A DNA stretch of 54,266 bases from an uncultured bacterium (GTDB lineage: Bacteria; Bacillota; Clostridia; Oscillospirales; Oscillospiraceae). The stretch spans positions 74,595 through 128,860 of the forward strand of contig CAMNQF010000005.1 of NCBI GenBank assembly GCA_946548895.1, written 5' to 3'. Each line of letters starts with the position of its first letter. The first letter of the stretch is position 1. Under the pieces are notes generated by a model. It was not told the DNA's origin. It was given only the letters and a program-made list of their open reading frames with translations, and ran no database searches. Position numbers and translations under genes: made by a program. Shown here in pieces: positions 7,710 to 16,459 of this stretch.

Positions 7710-7735
7710 AACCCCCTCCGGGCGGAGGGGGTTTT
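7710..7735 (+). terminator. Intrinsic terminator of the lipoprotein gene
   Basis: AACCCCCTCCG and CGGAGGGGGTT form an 11-bp stem around GG, followed by TTTT, 15 bp after the stop codon. Confidence 0.85.
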
Positions 7736-7743
7736 CCATCCTG

Positions 7744-7782
7744 TCAAAAAGCCTGCCTTATGCCAGACTTTCCGGCAGGCTG
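7744..7782 (-). terminator. Intrinsic terminator of the aconitase X operon
   Basis: Read on the minus strand, AGCCTGCC and GGCAGGCT enclose a 16-nt loop and are followed by TTTT. A second perfect hairpin (GCCGGAGCGG/CCGCTCCGGC, about 7784-7807) lies between it and the operon's last stop codon at 7823. Confidence 0.7.
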
Positions 7783-7822
7783 TGGCCGGAGCGGTGATCC
7801 CGCTCCGGCCCGCTTTTTGCCT

Positions 7823-9403
7823 CTATTGCCGCCCTCCCTGGGCGCGGATCAGGTTCTTGTAGAAGTCCACCGCCCCGGGCAGGCAGTCCACGCCCATGGT
7901 CTCGTTGAGGCCGTGCATCCCTTTCATCTGCTCCGGCCCGGCCACCACCGGGGCAAAGCGGATGCAGTTGTCGCAGATGGCCTGATAGAAGCTGGCGTCG
8001 GTGGCCCCGGTCATCACGTAGGGGCACACCGGCAGGCCGGGGAAGGTGTCCCCGATGACCTGTTCCACCTGGCGGAACGCCTCGCCCTTGACATCCACGG
8101 GCTTGGTGTAGTCGCTGGAGTGCATGATCTCCATCTCCAGGCCGTACTTGGCCGCCAGCGCCCGGATGACCTCCAGGCTCTCCCGCTCCCCCTGGTGGGG
8201 GATGAAACGCATATTGGCGCTGACGCTGGCCTCCTGGGGCAGGACGTTGCAGGCGTCGGACCCGGACTGCATGGTAAAGGCGATGGTGGTCTGGAGCATG
8301 GCCGCCGCCTGGGCGGAGACGGCGGGCATGACCTGTTTCATCACCGGGCCGAACAGCCACAGGTTGCCCATCACCAGCCGCAGGGGGAAGGGGGCGTAGG
8401 GGGACAGCCGGCGGAACATGGTTTTCACTTCCGGCAGGAACTTTTTTCGGAAGGGCGGCTTGGTCTCCACCTCATTGACGAAAGCCGCCAGCCGGGCGAT
8501 GGGGGTGTGTTTCCCCGGGGCGCTGGCGTGTCCGCCGGAGCTGCGGGCGGTGAAGCGCACGTCCGCCTTGCCCTTCTCGAACACACCCACCATGGCGAAG
8601 TTGCCCTTGACACCGCCGATGGGGTCGGTGATGATGCCGCCGCCCTCGTCGATGACCAGGAAGGGACGGACATTCCGGCGCTGGAGCTCGGCCACCAGCT
8701 TGGGCGCACCGTCCCCCGCCCACTCCTCGGTGCAGGAGGAGGCCAGGTACACATCGCACTGGGGTACATAGCCCTCGGCCAGCAGCTCCTCTACCCCCTG
8801 GAAAAAGGCCATGAGGGACGCCTTGGTGTCAAAGGCCCCCCGGCCCCACAACTTGCCGTCCACGATGGCCCCGGAGAAGGGCGGGTGGAGCCACTCGCCC
8901 TCGGCGGGCACCACATCCTGGTGGCTCATAAGGACGATGGGGGCCGCGTCCGTCCGGCCTTTCCAGCGGAAGAGCAGGTTGCCGTCGATGACCGTCTTTT
9001 CCAAATCCCGGTGGACCAGGGGGAACAGCCGCTCCAGCTCTTTATGGAAGGCCAGAAACTTTTCCGTCTCCGCCGCCCCGGCGTGGGAGGTGGTGTCGCA
9101 CTGGACCATGGCGGACAGCTTCTGGGCATAGTCCATGGCCCGGTTGTCCGGCGCGGGCACGTACTCCGACGTCTTTTTCCTGGTGAGGGCGGTGCGGACC
9201 ACCGCCGCCCCCAGGGCGGCCCCGGCCACGATCCCCGCCCCGGCCAGGGCGGTTTTGGCTGCCCTGGCATAGGGGCATTGCCTGGGCGGTTCAGGCTGCT
9301 TTCCCGCCTTGGGCGGCGCGTTCCGGGCCGCCTGGTCCAGAAGCAGCTCCCCTGCCTTCTTTGCGGTCAGCATGGCCAGGGCGCGTTTATGCCGTTTCTT
9401 CAT
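7823..9403 (-). CDS. M20-family metallopeptidase
   Basis: This 526-residue zinc peptidase/deacylase is of the M20/M25/M40 type and hydrolyses an amide bond of a dipeptide or N-acyl amino acid. The metal-site pattern is complete: His161 and Asp163 (SHQDVV), bridging Asp192 (GAFDTK), Glu226/227 (CTEEW), Asp of IDEGGG, and a C-terminal His in MHGLNE. The first ~75 residues are an extension with a hydrophobic segment (about 50-71) that may anchor it to the membrane. The start overlaps the preceding membrane gene by 4 bp. As the last gene of the six-gene operon it may release the substrate that the upstream enzymes use. Confidence 0.85.
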   Translation of the reverse strand: MKKRHKRALAMLTAKKAGELLLDQAARNAPPKAGKQPEPPRQCPYARAAKTALAGAGIVAGAALGAAVVRTALTRKKTSEYVPAPDNRAMDYAQKLSAMVQCDTTSHAGAAETEKFLAFHKELERLFPLVHRDLEKTVIDGNLLFRWKGRTDAAPIVLMSHQDVVPAEGEWLHPPFSGAIVDGKLWGRGAFDTKASLMAFFQGVEELLAEGYVPQCDVYLASSCTEEWAGDGAPKLVAELQRRNVRPFLVIDEGGGIITDPIGGVKGNFAMVGVFEKGKADVRFTARSSGGHASAPGKHTPIARLAAFVNEVETKPPFRKKFLPEVKTMFRRLSPYAPFPLRLVMGNLWLFGPVMKQVMPAVSAQAAAMLQTTIAFTMQSGSDACNVLPQEASVSANMRFIPHQGERESLEVIRALAAKYGLEMEIMHSSDYTKPVDVKGEAFRQVEQVIGDTFPGLPVCPYVMTGATDASFYQAICDNCIRFAPVVAGPEQMKGMHGLNETMGVDCLPGAVDFYKNLIRAQGGRQ

Positions 9404-10092
9404 GTGTCGCTCGACTTCCTTTCATAGCGGTATAGGAACCAGGTAATAGCAATGGCCATGGCTCCGCTGGGAATGATCATGAAGCTGGTGGACCCGGTGA
9501 GGCTGGGGACCAGCACGAACAGCAGGCTCATGACCGCCAGCGGGGTGATGGCGATTTTCATATTGCCCCGAAAATACTTGTACGCCATAGCCCCGAACAG
9601 GGCGGGGACCACATTGGCGAAGGCGGGCTGGAGCGCCTCGCTCTGGAGGATGGGCTGGAGGGGGACCAGCAGCAGCACCCCCAGGGCCAGCACCAAAATC
9701 GTCACCAGGGAGGAGGCCGCGATGGACAGGGTGGAGATCACCTCGTTTTCCGCCGTCCCCGTTTTGGCCCCCACCATGTCCCGGGCGCTGATGGCGCAGG
9801 GGATCTTCATATTGATGAGATTGCCGGTGATGAAGGCCAGGTAGCCGCCCCCGGCCCCCAGCATGGGGGTGTAGATGAGGTACTCCGCCACCCCGCTGAC
9901 CATCCAGACCAGGCCCACGGAGAGGAAACTCCGGGCCACCGCCCCCACGTCGGGCATGGCGCCCAAAATGGCCCCCAGCGCGAAGGGGGCGCCTACCAGC
10001 AAAATCAAGGTGGCGACGCTGACTACCCGGCCGATGGCGTGGGTGCGCTCATTATAGCGGTCAAAAGCCGCCTGTCTCTCCTGTTCGTTCAT
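9400..10092 (-). CDS. Polytopic membrane protein, partner of DUF5058 protein
   Basis: The 230-residue protein has about six predicted membrane helices (starting ATLILLVGAPFAL and ending AMAIAITWFLYRY) and a Gly-rich loop (GAGGGYLAFITGNL) typical of small transporter-like proteins. I do not recognise a named family. It lies between the DUF5058 gene (15 bp upstream) and the M20 peptidase (4-bp overlap), so the two membrane proteins may form one transporter whose cargo the peptidase or the aconitase X/reductase enzymes handle. That role is inferred from position only. Confidence 0.65.
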   Translation of the reverse strand: MNEQERQAAFDRYNERTHAIGRVVSVATLILLVGAPFALGAILGAMPDVGAVARSFLSVGLVWMVSGVAEYLIYTPMLGAGGGYLAFITGNLINMKIPCAISARDMVGAKTGTAENEVISTLSIAASSLVTILVLALGVLLLVPLQPILQSEALQPAFANVVPALFGAMAYKYFRGNMKIAITPLAVMSLLFVLVPSLTGSTSFMIIPSGAMAIAITWFLYRYERKSSDT

Positions 10093-10107
10093 AAAAGCGC
10101 CCCCTTT

Positions 10108-10860
10108 CTATGCCCACAGCCGCAGCAGCACCGCCGCGGCCATGCCGACAAGCATACTGCCCGCGATGGAGAAGCTCTCCACCCAGGCCAGGCCCTTTTT
10201 CTCCGACAGGTACACGCACCCGGCCATAGTCAGGGCGGACACACCGGCCACCGCCAGGGGGGACCAGTCGCCGTTGAAGGGGAAGGAGCCGCCGGAGACG
10301 AAGGTGCCGATATAGCTGCCCAGGTAGGCGCAGATGAGGCCGATAAACATGGCGGTCATGGCCCGGTCGCCGAAGCCCGCCGCTCCGCCGCCAGAGGAAC
10401 CGCCTCCGCCCAGCTTTTTCAGATACCGCTTGCTGAACAGGGTGGACAGCAGCATCCCCCACATGATGCACACGCTCATGAGCAGCGCGATGGTGGTAAA
10501 GGCCCGGGGGGTCATCTCCGCGGCGGACAGGGCGCTCATGCCCACCTGCTCGGCGGCGGCCTGGGCCACCTGGGTCTCATAGTGCAGCGCCCCCACCACC
10601 GACAGCCGCAGCCAGGGCCAGGGGGTGCCCAGACTGCCCGACAGGGCGATGACCCCCAGCAGAATGCCCACGCTGGGCAGGACGGTGAAGGTGACGCTGG
10701 AGGTGATGACCCGGCGCATTTTGGCCTTGTCCATGCCCAGGGCCACCCCGGCCCGCCAGGCCCGGACCAGGAACACCACGCAGACGGCCGCCACAAAGGC
10801 CACGATGCCGCCGCACACGGCGTAGACGGGGGGACTGTTCAGTTGGGATAAAATTGTCAT
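10108..10860 (-). CDS. DUF5058 family membrane protein
   Basis: This 250-residue protein has an N-terminal helix (VYAVCGGIVAFVAAVCVVFLV) and about five more hydrophobic segments, with a Gly/Ser-rich loop near 165-172. It matches my memory of DUF5058 proteins, which are usually encoded beside a second small membrane protein and an M20-type peptidase, as here. No catalytic motif is visible, and a transport role is an inference. It follows the aconitase X small subunit by 12 bp. Confidence 0.65.
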   Translation of the reverse strand: MTILSQLNSPPVYAVCGGIVAFVAAVCVVFLVRAWRAGVALGMDKAKMRRVITSSVTFTVLPSVGILLGVIALSGSLGTPWPWLRLSVVGALHYETQVAQAAAEQVGMSALSAAEMTPRAFTTIALLMSVCIMWGMLLSTLFSKRYLKKLGGGGSSGGGAAGFGDRAMTAMFIGLICAYLGSYIGTFVSGGSFPFNGDWSPLAVAGVSALTMAGCVYLSEKKGLAWVESFSIAGSMLVGMAAAVLLRLWA

Positions 10861-10872
10861 AGGCTCCCTCCG

Positions 10873-11322
10873 TCAGATGACCTGGACCCTGCCGCCGTCC
10901 AGCACATTGACGGTCATATTATCCTGCACGTAATTTAAGAATTCCTCCCCCAGGCTGTCCACCACCGGCATGGAGGTGTGTTCCCCCTCCAGCCACACGT
11001 CGGCCAGCACCGCCCCGGCGGCGGCCAGGGAGTCGATGGGCTCGGAGAACAGCAGGCACGCGGGCTGGCGGCCCATGGAGCAGGCGCAGTACAGCACCAG
11101 CCCTCCCGTGGTGGAGCCGATGGTCCGGGGCAGGCACAGGGCCTTGCCCGCCATCTCCTTGCCGTAGAGGTCGGGGTTGTTCTGGTCGCCGCAGGTGGCC
11201 TTTTTGTCGCCGAACTGCAGCGCCTTCTGGAAGGAGGCCAGGGTGTTCAGCCCCCCGTGGGACACCAGGGCCTCGGCGGTGAGCTTGCCGGGAGACACTA
11301 CTCGTCCTTGAAACTCGCGCAT
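10873..11322 (-). CDS. Aconitase X swivel domain, small subunit (DUF126)
   Basis: The 149-residue protein matches the swivel domain of aconitase X. The motif PRTIGSTTGGLVLY contains the Ser/Thr-Gly stretch that contributes to the active site, and GRVVSPGK near the start is typical. In this two-subunit arrangement it must pair with the large subunit encoded 1 bp upstream. Known aconitase X enzymes dehydrate cis-3-hydroxy-L-proline (bacteria) or mevalonate 5-phosphate (archaea). Which substrate applies here cannot be read from the sequence. Confidence 0.85.
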   Translation of the reverse strand: MREFQGRVVSPGKLTAEALVSHGGLNTLASFQKALQFGDKKATCGDQNNPDLYGKEMAGKALCLPRTIGSTTGGLVLYCACSMGRQPACLLFSEPIDSLAAAGAVLADVWLEGEHTSMPVVDSLGEEFLNYVQDNMTVNVLDGGRVQVI

Positions 11323-11323
11323 C

Positions 11324-12607
11324 TCAATTGCCCCCTTTCGTAATTTGGGCCAGAATCTCGTCGTCTGTGTAGTAGCGCGCCGTGGTATAGGTGCGCAGCT
11401 TGTTGCTGGAGGTGATGACGGGCATTTTGCCGCTGAGGGGGTTGTTCATATACATCAGCGGGCAGATGTAGCTGAGGATTACCCCAGTCTGCTTCAGCCG
11501 CTCCCCGTAGGGGGTGGCTTCGAACTCGCGGATCACCGCCGGGGCGGCGGTGAACACGGTGGGGATGGCCACCTTTTGCCTGCCCGCCTCCTTCAGGCCC
11601 CGCTCCACCCGTTCGGTCCAACTGGTGAGCTGTTCCAGGCTCATGTGGGGGCAGCCCATGAAGCACAGCTTGGGCTTGGCGTTCTTGTTCTTCCACACCA
11701 CCGGGTAGCTGTCGTACACCCGCTGGAGCTCCGCGTCGTCGATCACATAGGTCCGGGCCCCGTCCGCGATCAGCTCCCGGCCCAGCCGGGCCGCCTCGGG
11801 GGTGATGCCCTCCACGTGGTACAGCCCCACCGCGCCGTTGGAGGCGGTGGCCGCGCCGAAGTCCTTCAGGTAAGTCTTGGCCCCGTCGTCCAGACTGACC
11901 AGCCATTGGTCCAGCCCCACGATGTAGGGCACGTCCTCCATCACCTTCATGCCGATGGCGGAGCCCAGCAGCTGGGCCTCCGGCTTTTTGGTGGTTTTGA
12001 CCTCCACGATCCAGGTGGCGCGGCGCCCCTCGTCGGTGAGCAGGCCGAAGTAGGGCACGTACCCCACCACCGAGCCCATCAGGTCGATGATGCCCGAGTT
12101 GCGGTTGCACCGGGCCCCCAGCACCGAGTTGGCGTACACCACGGCGGAGGACTCCGACCAGGACAGCACGTCCCCCTCCTTGGGGGTGTTGCCCACCTGG
12201 TCCAGGTAGCAGGCGCAGGTGAACGCGTCCTGCTCCATCAGGCCCAGCTTGGAAAGCTGCTCCTCGTAAAAGTCCTGGCGTGTGTACATGAAGTTTTGGA
12301 ACACAAAGTTCTGCAAAAAGGAGCTGGGCACGTTCTTGTCCACCGGCCGGGGGTCGGCGGAGAACTTCTGCTTGGAGGCCGCCCCCTCGGCGATCAATTT
12401 GTCCATCAGTTCGTACACCGGCCCCAGGGCCTTCAGCCCGAAGGAGGTGACCAAATGGTTATACTGGCTGGTGACGGGCACCATGGACTGGGCCCCGAAC
12501 AGCTGGCCGTAGCGCACCAGGGTCTCCATCACCTTGGCCAGGGTCTCTCCCTTTTCGCCGTCCAGGATGGCCTGCTGCTCCTGGGTCAGCTTCATTTTCT
12601 CGCTCAT
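11324..12607 (-). CDS. Aconitase X catalytic domain, large subunit (DUF521)
   Basis: The 427-residue catalytic subunit would be a hydro-lyase, probably with a metal or Fe-S centre. The core signature WSESSAVVYANSVLGAR is present, followed by CNRNSG where many homologues carry TNREG. A second Cys pair lies in FTCACYL just before, and GCPHMSLEQL occurs near the C-terminus. These Cys are candidate cluster ligands. It lies 9 bp after the old-yellow-enzyme gene and 1 bp before the small subunit. Co-transcription with a flavin reductase suggests the dehydrated product is reduced next, a combination I do not know from characterised pathways. Confidence 0.85.
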   Translation of the reverse strand: MSEKMKLTQEQQAILDGEKGETLAKVMETLVRYGQLFGAQSMVPVTSQYNHLVTSFGLKALGPVYELMDKLIAEGAASKQKFSADPRPVDKNVPSSFLQNFVFQNFMYTRQDFYEEQLSKLGLMEQDAFTCACYLDQVGNTPKEGDVLSWSESSAVVYANSVLGARCNRNSGIIDLMGSVVGYVPYFGLLTDEGRRATWIVEVKTTKKPEAQLLGSAIGMKVMEDVPYIVGLDQWLVSLDDGAKTYLKDFGAATASNGAVGLYHVEGITPEAARLGRELIADGARTYVIDDAELQRVYDSYPVVWKNKNAKPKLCFMGCPHMSLEQLTSWTERVERGLKEAGRQKVAIPTVFTAAPAVIREFEATPYGERLKQTGVILSYICPLMYMNNPLSGKMPVITSSNKLRTYTTARYYTDDEILAQITKGGN

Positions 12608-12616
12608 ATGCCCTCC

Positions 12617-14674
12617 TTAAATCTTCATGGCCGCCTCGTAGGCGCCCCAGACCACGGTTTTCACATTGCCCACCCGCTTGCAGTCGCCCACCAGGTGGAT
12701 GTTGCGGCCCTTGCCCTCCAGGGGGTTGGGCAGGTAGCCCACCGAGCTGATGACGCTGTCGCAGGGGATTTCCACCGGTTTGCCCTCCTTGTCCTGACAG
12801 AGGACCTTGTCCTCGTGGACGGCGGTGAGGGTGGTCTCCAAGTGGACGGGCACCCCGTGGAGGGCGAACCACTCCCGCAGGTAGGAGCTGTTGGCCAGGC
12901 AGACCCCCTTCTGGGCCACCAGGTCGTTTTTCATCTCGATGATGACGGGCTCCTTGCCCTGGAGGGCCAGCTCATAGGCGATTTCGCACCCGGTGAGCCC
13001 GCCGCCGACGATGGCCACCCGGTGGCCGACTTCCTTTTCGCCGTTCAGGTATTCCATGGCCTCCACCATGCGCTCGTGGCCGTGAATCCCCCGCAGGGCG
13101 ATGGGCGCCGCGCCGGTGGCGATGATGACCTGGTCGGTGCCGAAGCGGGTGATATCTTTGACCTCCGTGTCAAAATGGATCTCAATCTTCATCTGGTCCA
13201 TCTGGCGCTCATACCAGGCCAGCAGGTCCCGGAGCTTGCCCTTGTAGGACTCCGCCCCGGCGGCGATGAACGCCCCGCCCAGCCGGCCGGTTTTTTCGTA
13301 GATGATGGGCTCGTGGCCCCGGAGCTTCAGCACCCGGGCCGCCTCCATTCCCCCCAGGCCGCCGCCGATGATATGGACCCGCTTGGGTGAAAACGCCTTT
13401 TCGATGTGGTGCTTCTCCCACTGCATCATCTCCGCGTTGACGGCGCACCGGGCCATATGGAGGCTGTCGTACAGATCCTGGTCGTTGGGCACGCCCTCGT
13501 AATGGCTCATGTTGAAGCAGCCGTTGTGGCACAGGATGCAGGGCCGGATGTCCTTCTCCCGGCCCTCCATCAGCTTGGTGACCCAGGCCGGGTCGGCCAG
13601 GAACTGCCGGGCAAAGCCCGCGCCGTCCAGCCGGCCCGCCTGGATGGAGTCCGCCGCCGCCCGGGGGTCCAGCCGCCCGGCGCACACCACCGGGATGCTC
13701 ACAAACTTCTTGATATGCTCTACGTCGGCCAGGTTGCAGTTCTCCGGCATATAGATGGGCGGGTGGGCCCAGTACCAGGCGTCGTAGGTGCCGTTATCGC
13801 AGTTGAGCATATCGTACCCCGCGTCCTGGAGGTATTTGGCCGCCCGCTCCGACTCTTCCAAATCCCGGCCGGCCTCCACAAAGTCCTCGCCGGGGAGGGC
13901 CCCCTGGCGGAAGCCCTTGGTCTTGGACACCACGCTGTAGCGCAGGGAGACGGGGAAATCCTGGCCGCAGGCGGCCTTGATGGCCTGGACGATCTCCACC
14001 GGGAAGCGGTAGCGGTTCTCAAAGGAACCACCGTACTGGTCGGTGCGCTTGTTGACGTATTTCAGGGTGAACTGGTCCAGCAGGTAGCCCTCGTGGACGG
14101 CGTGGACCTCCACCCCGTCCACCCCGGCGTCCTGGAGGAGCTTGACGGTCTGGGCAAAGGCGTCCACGAACTCCCGGATTTCCGCCGCCGTCATTTCCCG
14201 GGAGGGCACCTTGTCCGACCAGCGGTTGGGGGAGGGGCTGGCGGTGGCGGTGATCTTGTCCAGGTCCATAAAGGGCTTGGACAGGAGGCGCAGGGCGGGA
14301 TTGGAGTACAGCGTCTCCATCATGGAGCTGATGGTAAAGGACCGGCCGAAGCCCGCGGTGAGCTGGACGAACAGCTTGGCCCCGGTCTTGTGGAACTCCG
14401 GCATCCAGGCCGCCAGGTCCCGGTACATCTTCTTGTTTTTGTGCAGCCACTGGCCGAACATGGGGTTGTACACCGGCTGGCAGCCGGGGAGGACCAGCCC
14501 CGCGTTGTTCTGGGCCGCCTCCAGGATAAACCGGGCCCCGGCTTTGTCAAAGTGGTTTTTCTCCATCCAGCCCAGCAGGTCCGTGCCCCCCATGGAGGTG
14601 AGCACTACCCGGTTTTTGATCTCGCAGTTTCCGATGCGCCACGGAGTAAATAACGGCTTCAATCTTTCGTCCAT
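12617..14674 (-). CDS. NADH:flavin oxidoreductase / 2,4-dienoyl-CoA reductase-like enzyme
   Basis: This 685-residue, two-part enzyme has an old-yellow-enzyme TIM barrel with FMN (about 1-380; motifs GVDGVEVHAVHEGYLL, YGGSFENRYRF). The bridge, CILCHNGC and a later ARCAVN, should hold a 4Fe-4S cluster. A FAD/NAD(P)-binding half follows (Rossmann signatures IIGGGLGGMEAA near 440 and AIVGGGLTGCEIA near 560). The layout matches FadH, BaiCD/BaiH and related ene-reductases that reduce activated C=C bonds. It is first in the six-gene operon, so it may reduce the unsaturated product of the aconitase X dehydratase. Confidence 0.85.
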   Translation of the reverse strand: MDERLKPLFTPWRIGNCEIKNRVVLTSMGGTDLLGWMEKNHFDKAGARFILEAAQNNAGLVLPGCQPVYNPMFGQWLHKNKKMYRDLAAWMPEFHKTGAKLFVQLTAGFGRSFTISSMMETLYSNPALRLLSKPFMDLDKITATASPSPNRWSDKVPSREMTAAEIREFVDAFAQTVKLLQDAGVDGVEVHAVHEGYLLDQFTLKYVNKRTDQYGGSFENRYRFPVEIVQAIKAACGQDFPVSLRYSVVSKTKGFRQGALPGEDFVEAGRDLEESERAAKYLQDAGYDMLNCDNGTYDAWYWAHPPIYMPENCNLADVEHIKKFVSIPVVCAGRLDPRAAADSIQAGRLDGAGFARQFLADPAWVTKLMEGREKDIRPCILCHNGCFNMSHYEGVPNDQDLYDSLHMARCAVNAEMMQWEKHHIEKAFSPKRVHIIGGGLGGMEAARVLKLRGHEPIIYEKTGRLGGAFIAAGAESYKGKLRDLLAWYERQMDQMKIEIHFDTEVKDITRFGTDQVIIATGAAPIALRGIHGHERMVEAMEYLNGEKEVGHRVAIVGGGLTGCEIAYELALQGKEPVIIEMKNDLVAQKGVCLANSSYLREWFALHGVPVHLETTLTAVHEDKVLCQDKEGKPVEIPCDSVISSVGYLPNPLEGKGRNIHLVGDCKRVGNVKTVVWGAYEAAMKI

Positions 14675-14724
14675 GGTTGTTCTCCTTTCTCATACTGGCA
14701 TTCCTCACAAATGCTTAATATCAT

Positions 14725-14753
14725 AGTATACCAGAAGCTGGCAAAAATAGCAA
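14725..14753 (-). promoter_or_regulatory. Predicted promoter of the six-gene aconitase X operon
   Basis: On the minus strand TTGCTA (14748-14753), a 17-bp spacer and TATACT (14725-14730), 50 bp before the first gene. A GAAAGGAG ribosome site precedes the ATG. Confidence 0.6.
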
Positions 14754-14795
14754 TCATTCTTTTTGAGCGCCCCGATGAATGCCTGGGGGCAGCTG

Positions 14796-14828
14796 AAGGC
14801 CCCTCCCCGCGGCGCGGGGAGGGGCCTT
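14796..14828. other. Perfect 15-bp hairpin between convergent transcription signals
   Basis: AAGGCCCCTCCCCGC and GCGGGGAGGGGCCTT pair exactly around GGC. No T-tract follows on either strand, so it is at best an unusual terminator for the GNAT gene that ends at 14896. The rest of 14754-14895 holds nothing recognisable. Confidence 0.5.
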
Positions 14829-14895
14829 GAGATTCCTGTCAAAAAGTCGACGGCGGCAGGCGGCAAAGCGGGCCGCGGCCAGTGGGGCGGGCGCG

Positions 14896-15366
14896 TTACG
14901 GGTTCCACTGGTGGACATACATCCGGGACGGTTTCGGCTCCCCGTCTCCCTGGGCCATACACAAGAAGCGCCAGCCGTACCGCTCGTAAAACGATGCGTG
15001 GTCGGTGAGCAGGTACAGGGTGTCCACACCCATGCCCGCCAGATCGGCGCAGGCGTGATTTAAAAGCGCTCCGGCGATCCCCCGGCAGCGGTGCGGCTCC
15101 TCCACGTAGACGGCGCACACGTTGGGGGAGAGGTCCTTCCGATTGTGGAAGTCGTTCTCAATGACCCCCAGGCCTCCGATGATCTCCCCATGGTCCGCCG
15201 CCAGATACCACTGGGGCACGGGGCCCTCCCGCCTGAGGCATTGGGCCATGCTCTCCCGGTAGGCGTCCAGGGGCACCCCCCATTTGGCGTGGAACCACGC
15301 CGCCGCCCGGTCCAGCCACTGGGGCTGGTCCCGCAGCGTCAAAATGTGATCGTGCAAACCGTTCAC
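14896..15366 (-). CDS. GNAT-family N-acetyltransferase
   Basis: The ~156-residue protein is a GNAT acetyltransferase that would move an acetyl group from acetyl-CoA to an amine. The acetyl-CoA-binding core is visible as NVCAVYVEEPHRCRGIAGAL, followed by LYLLTDHASFYERYGW, a common C-terminal GNAT pattern. A long open frame upstream is only the antisense-free overlap with the RluA gene. Two starts fit: GTG at 15366, which overlaps the RluA stop by 4 bp, and TTG at 15357, which has GAGGTGA at better spacing. The substrate is unknown. Confidence 0.8.
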   Translation of the reverse strand: MNGLHDHILTLRDQPQWLDRAAAWFHAKWGVPLDAYRESMAQCLRREGPVPQWYLAADHGEIIGGLGVIENDFHNRKDLSPNVCAVYVEEPHRCRGIAGALLNHACADLAGMGVDTLYLLTDHASFYERYGWRFLCMAQGDGEPKPSRMYVHQWNP

Positions 15367-16313
15367 CTCTTCGGGAAGTATTCGTCCACGAAGTCCACGT
15401 CCGCCACCGTCCACTCCCGGCCGTTCAGGGGCTCCAGCGGCCCGGCGGCGGTGGTGAACCGGAACCTCAGCTTGTAGGAGTACAGCGCCTGGAATTTGCG
15501 CCGGTCCCGCTCCCGGCCGTACTTTCCGTCCCCCAGCAGGGGGTGGCCCGCGGCGGCGAACTGGGCCCGGATCTGGTGGGTCCGCCCGGTAATCAGGTCG
15601 CACTCCATCAGGGACAGCCCGTTCCTGACTTCCAGGGTCCGGTACAGCGTCACCGCCGTCCGCGCCCCGGGGACAGGCTTGCCGTATACCTTCACCTGGG
15701 CCCGGTCCCCGTCCTTCAAAATATAGCCCTTGAGCTGCCCGTCCCGGGGTTCCATGGCCCCGTGGATCACGCACAGGTACAGCTTTTGCAGCTCCCGGTC
15801 CCGGATCTTCTGGTTCATCACCCGCAGGGCCTCGGCGGTCTTGGCGGCGATGACGATGCCCCCGGTGTTGCGGTCGATGCGGTTGCACAGGGCGGGGGCA
15901 AAGGCGTGCTCCCAGCGGGGGGACCACTCTTTTTTTTGGTACAAATACGCCTGGATGTGGGTGATGAGGGTGTTGACCTGCTCGCTGCCGCCGGGATGGA
16001 CCACCATGCCGGGGCGCTTGTTGAGCAGCATAAGGTGTTCGTCCTCGTACAGGATGTCCAATTGCGGCCGGTCCACCCGCAAAAAGGCGTTGTCCGGGGT
16101 GGGCGTATCAAAAAACTCGTCGTTGATGTACAGCTGGAGCAGGTCCCCCTCCTGGAGGCGGGCGTCCCGTTTGGCCCCCTTGCCGTTCACCTTCACCCGT
16201 TTGAGCCGGATGTATTTCTGGGCCAGCGGGGCGGGGAGGAGGGGCAGGGCCTTGGCCAGCCAGCGGTCCAGCCGCTGGCCTCCGTCGTTGGGGCCGATGG
16301 TGAATTCCTTCAT
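15363..16313 (-). CDS. RluA-family RNA pseudouridine synthase
   Basis: The 316-residue enzyme isomerises uridine to pseudouridine in rRNA or tRNA. An N-terminal S4-like RNA-binding region (about 12-70, GQRLDRWL) precedes the catalytic domain. The catalytic Asp lies in RIDRNTGG, the family's RLDxxTSG-type motif with Asn-Thr-Gly-Gly here. GRTHQIRAQFAA near the C-terminus is also characteristic. It heads a two-gene unit with the GNAT gene. Whether it is RluC-, RluD- or RluB-like in target cannot be decided. Confidence 0.9.
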   Translation of the reverse strand: MKEFTIGPNDGGQRLDRWLAKALPLLPAPLAQKYIRLKRVKVNGKGAKRDARLQEGDLLQLYINDEFFDTPTPDNAFLRVDRPQLDILYEDEHLMLLNKRPGMVVHPGGSEQVNTLITHIQAYLYQKKEWSPRWEHAFAPALCNRIDRNTGGIVIAAKTAEALRVMNQKIRDRELQKLYLCVIHGAMEPRDGQLKGYILKDGDRAQVKVYGKPVPGARTAVTLYRTLEVRNGLSLMECDLITGRTHQIRAQFAAAGHPLLGDGKYGRERDRRKFQALYSYKLRFRFTTAAGPLEPLNGREWTVADVDFVDEYFPKR

Positions 16314-16399
16314 GCAGCGCGCCTCCTCATTGCGGCCCTCTGGGGTGACAGGCCGGCATATCGTTTAGACGGATCAAATGACCCCATTGAACTCCCTTG

Positions 16400-16428
16400 A
16401 CTATAGCAGAAAGCGGGGGAAAAGGCAA
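16400..16428 (-). promoter_or_regulatory. Predicted promoter of the RluA-family gene
   Basis: On the minus strand TTGCCT (16423-16428), a 17-bp spacer and TATAGT (16400-16405), about 87 bp before the ATG. It directly abuts the terminator of the preceding CatB-like gene. Confidence 0.5.
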
Positions 16429-16455
16429 GGGAGCGCGGCGGAACGCCGCGCTCCC
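16429..16455 (-). terminator. Hairpin terminator after the CatB-like gene
   Basis: GGGAGCGCGGCG and CGCCGCGCTCCC form a perfect 12-bp stem around GAA. On the minus strand it follows the stop by 4 bp and is trailed by TTGCCTTTT; on the plus strand it is followed by GTTTTT. Confidence 0.75.
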
Positions 16456-16459
16456 GTTT

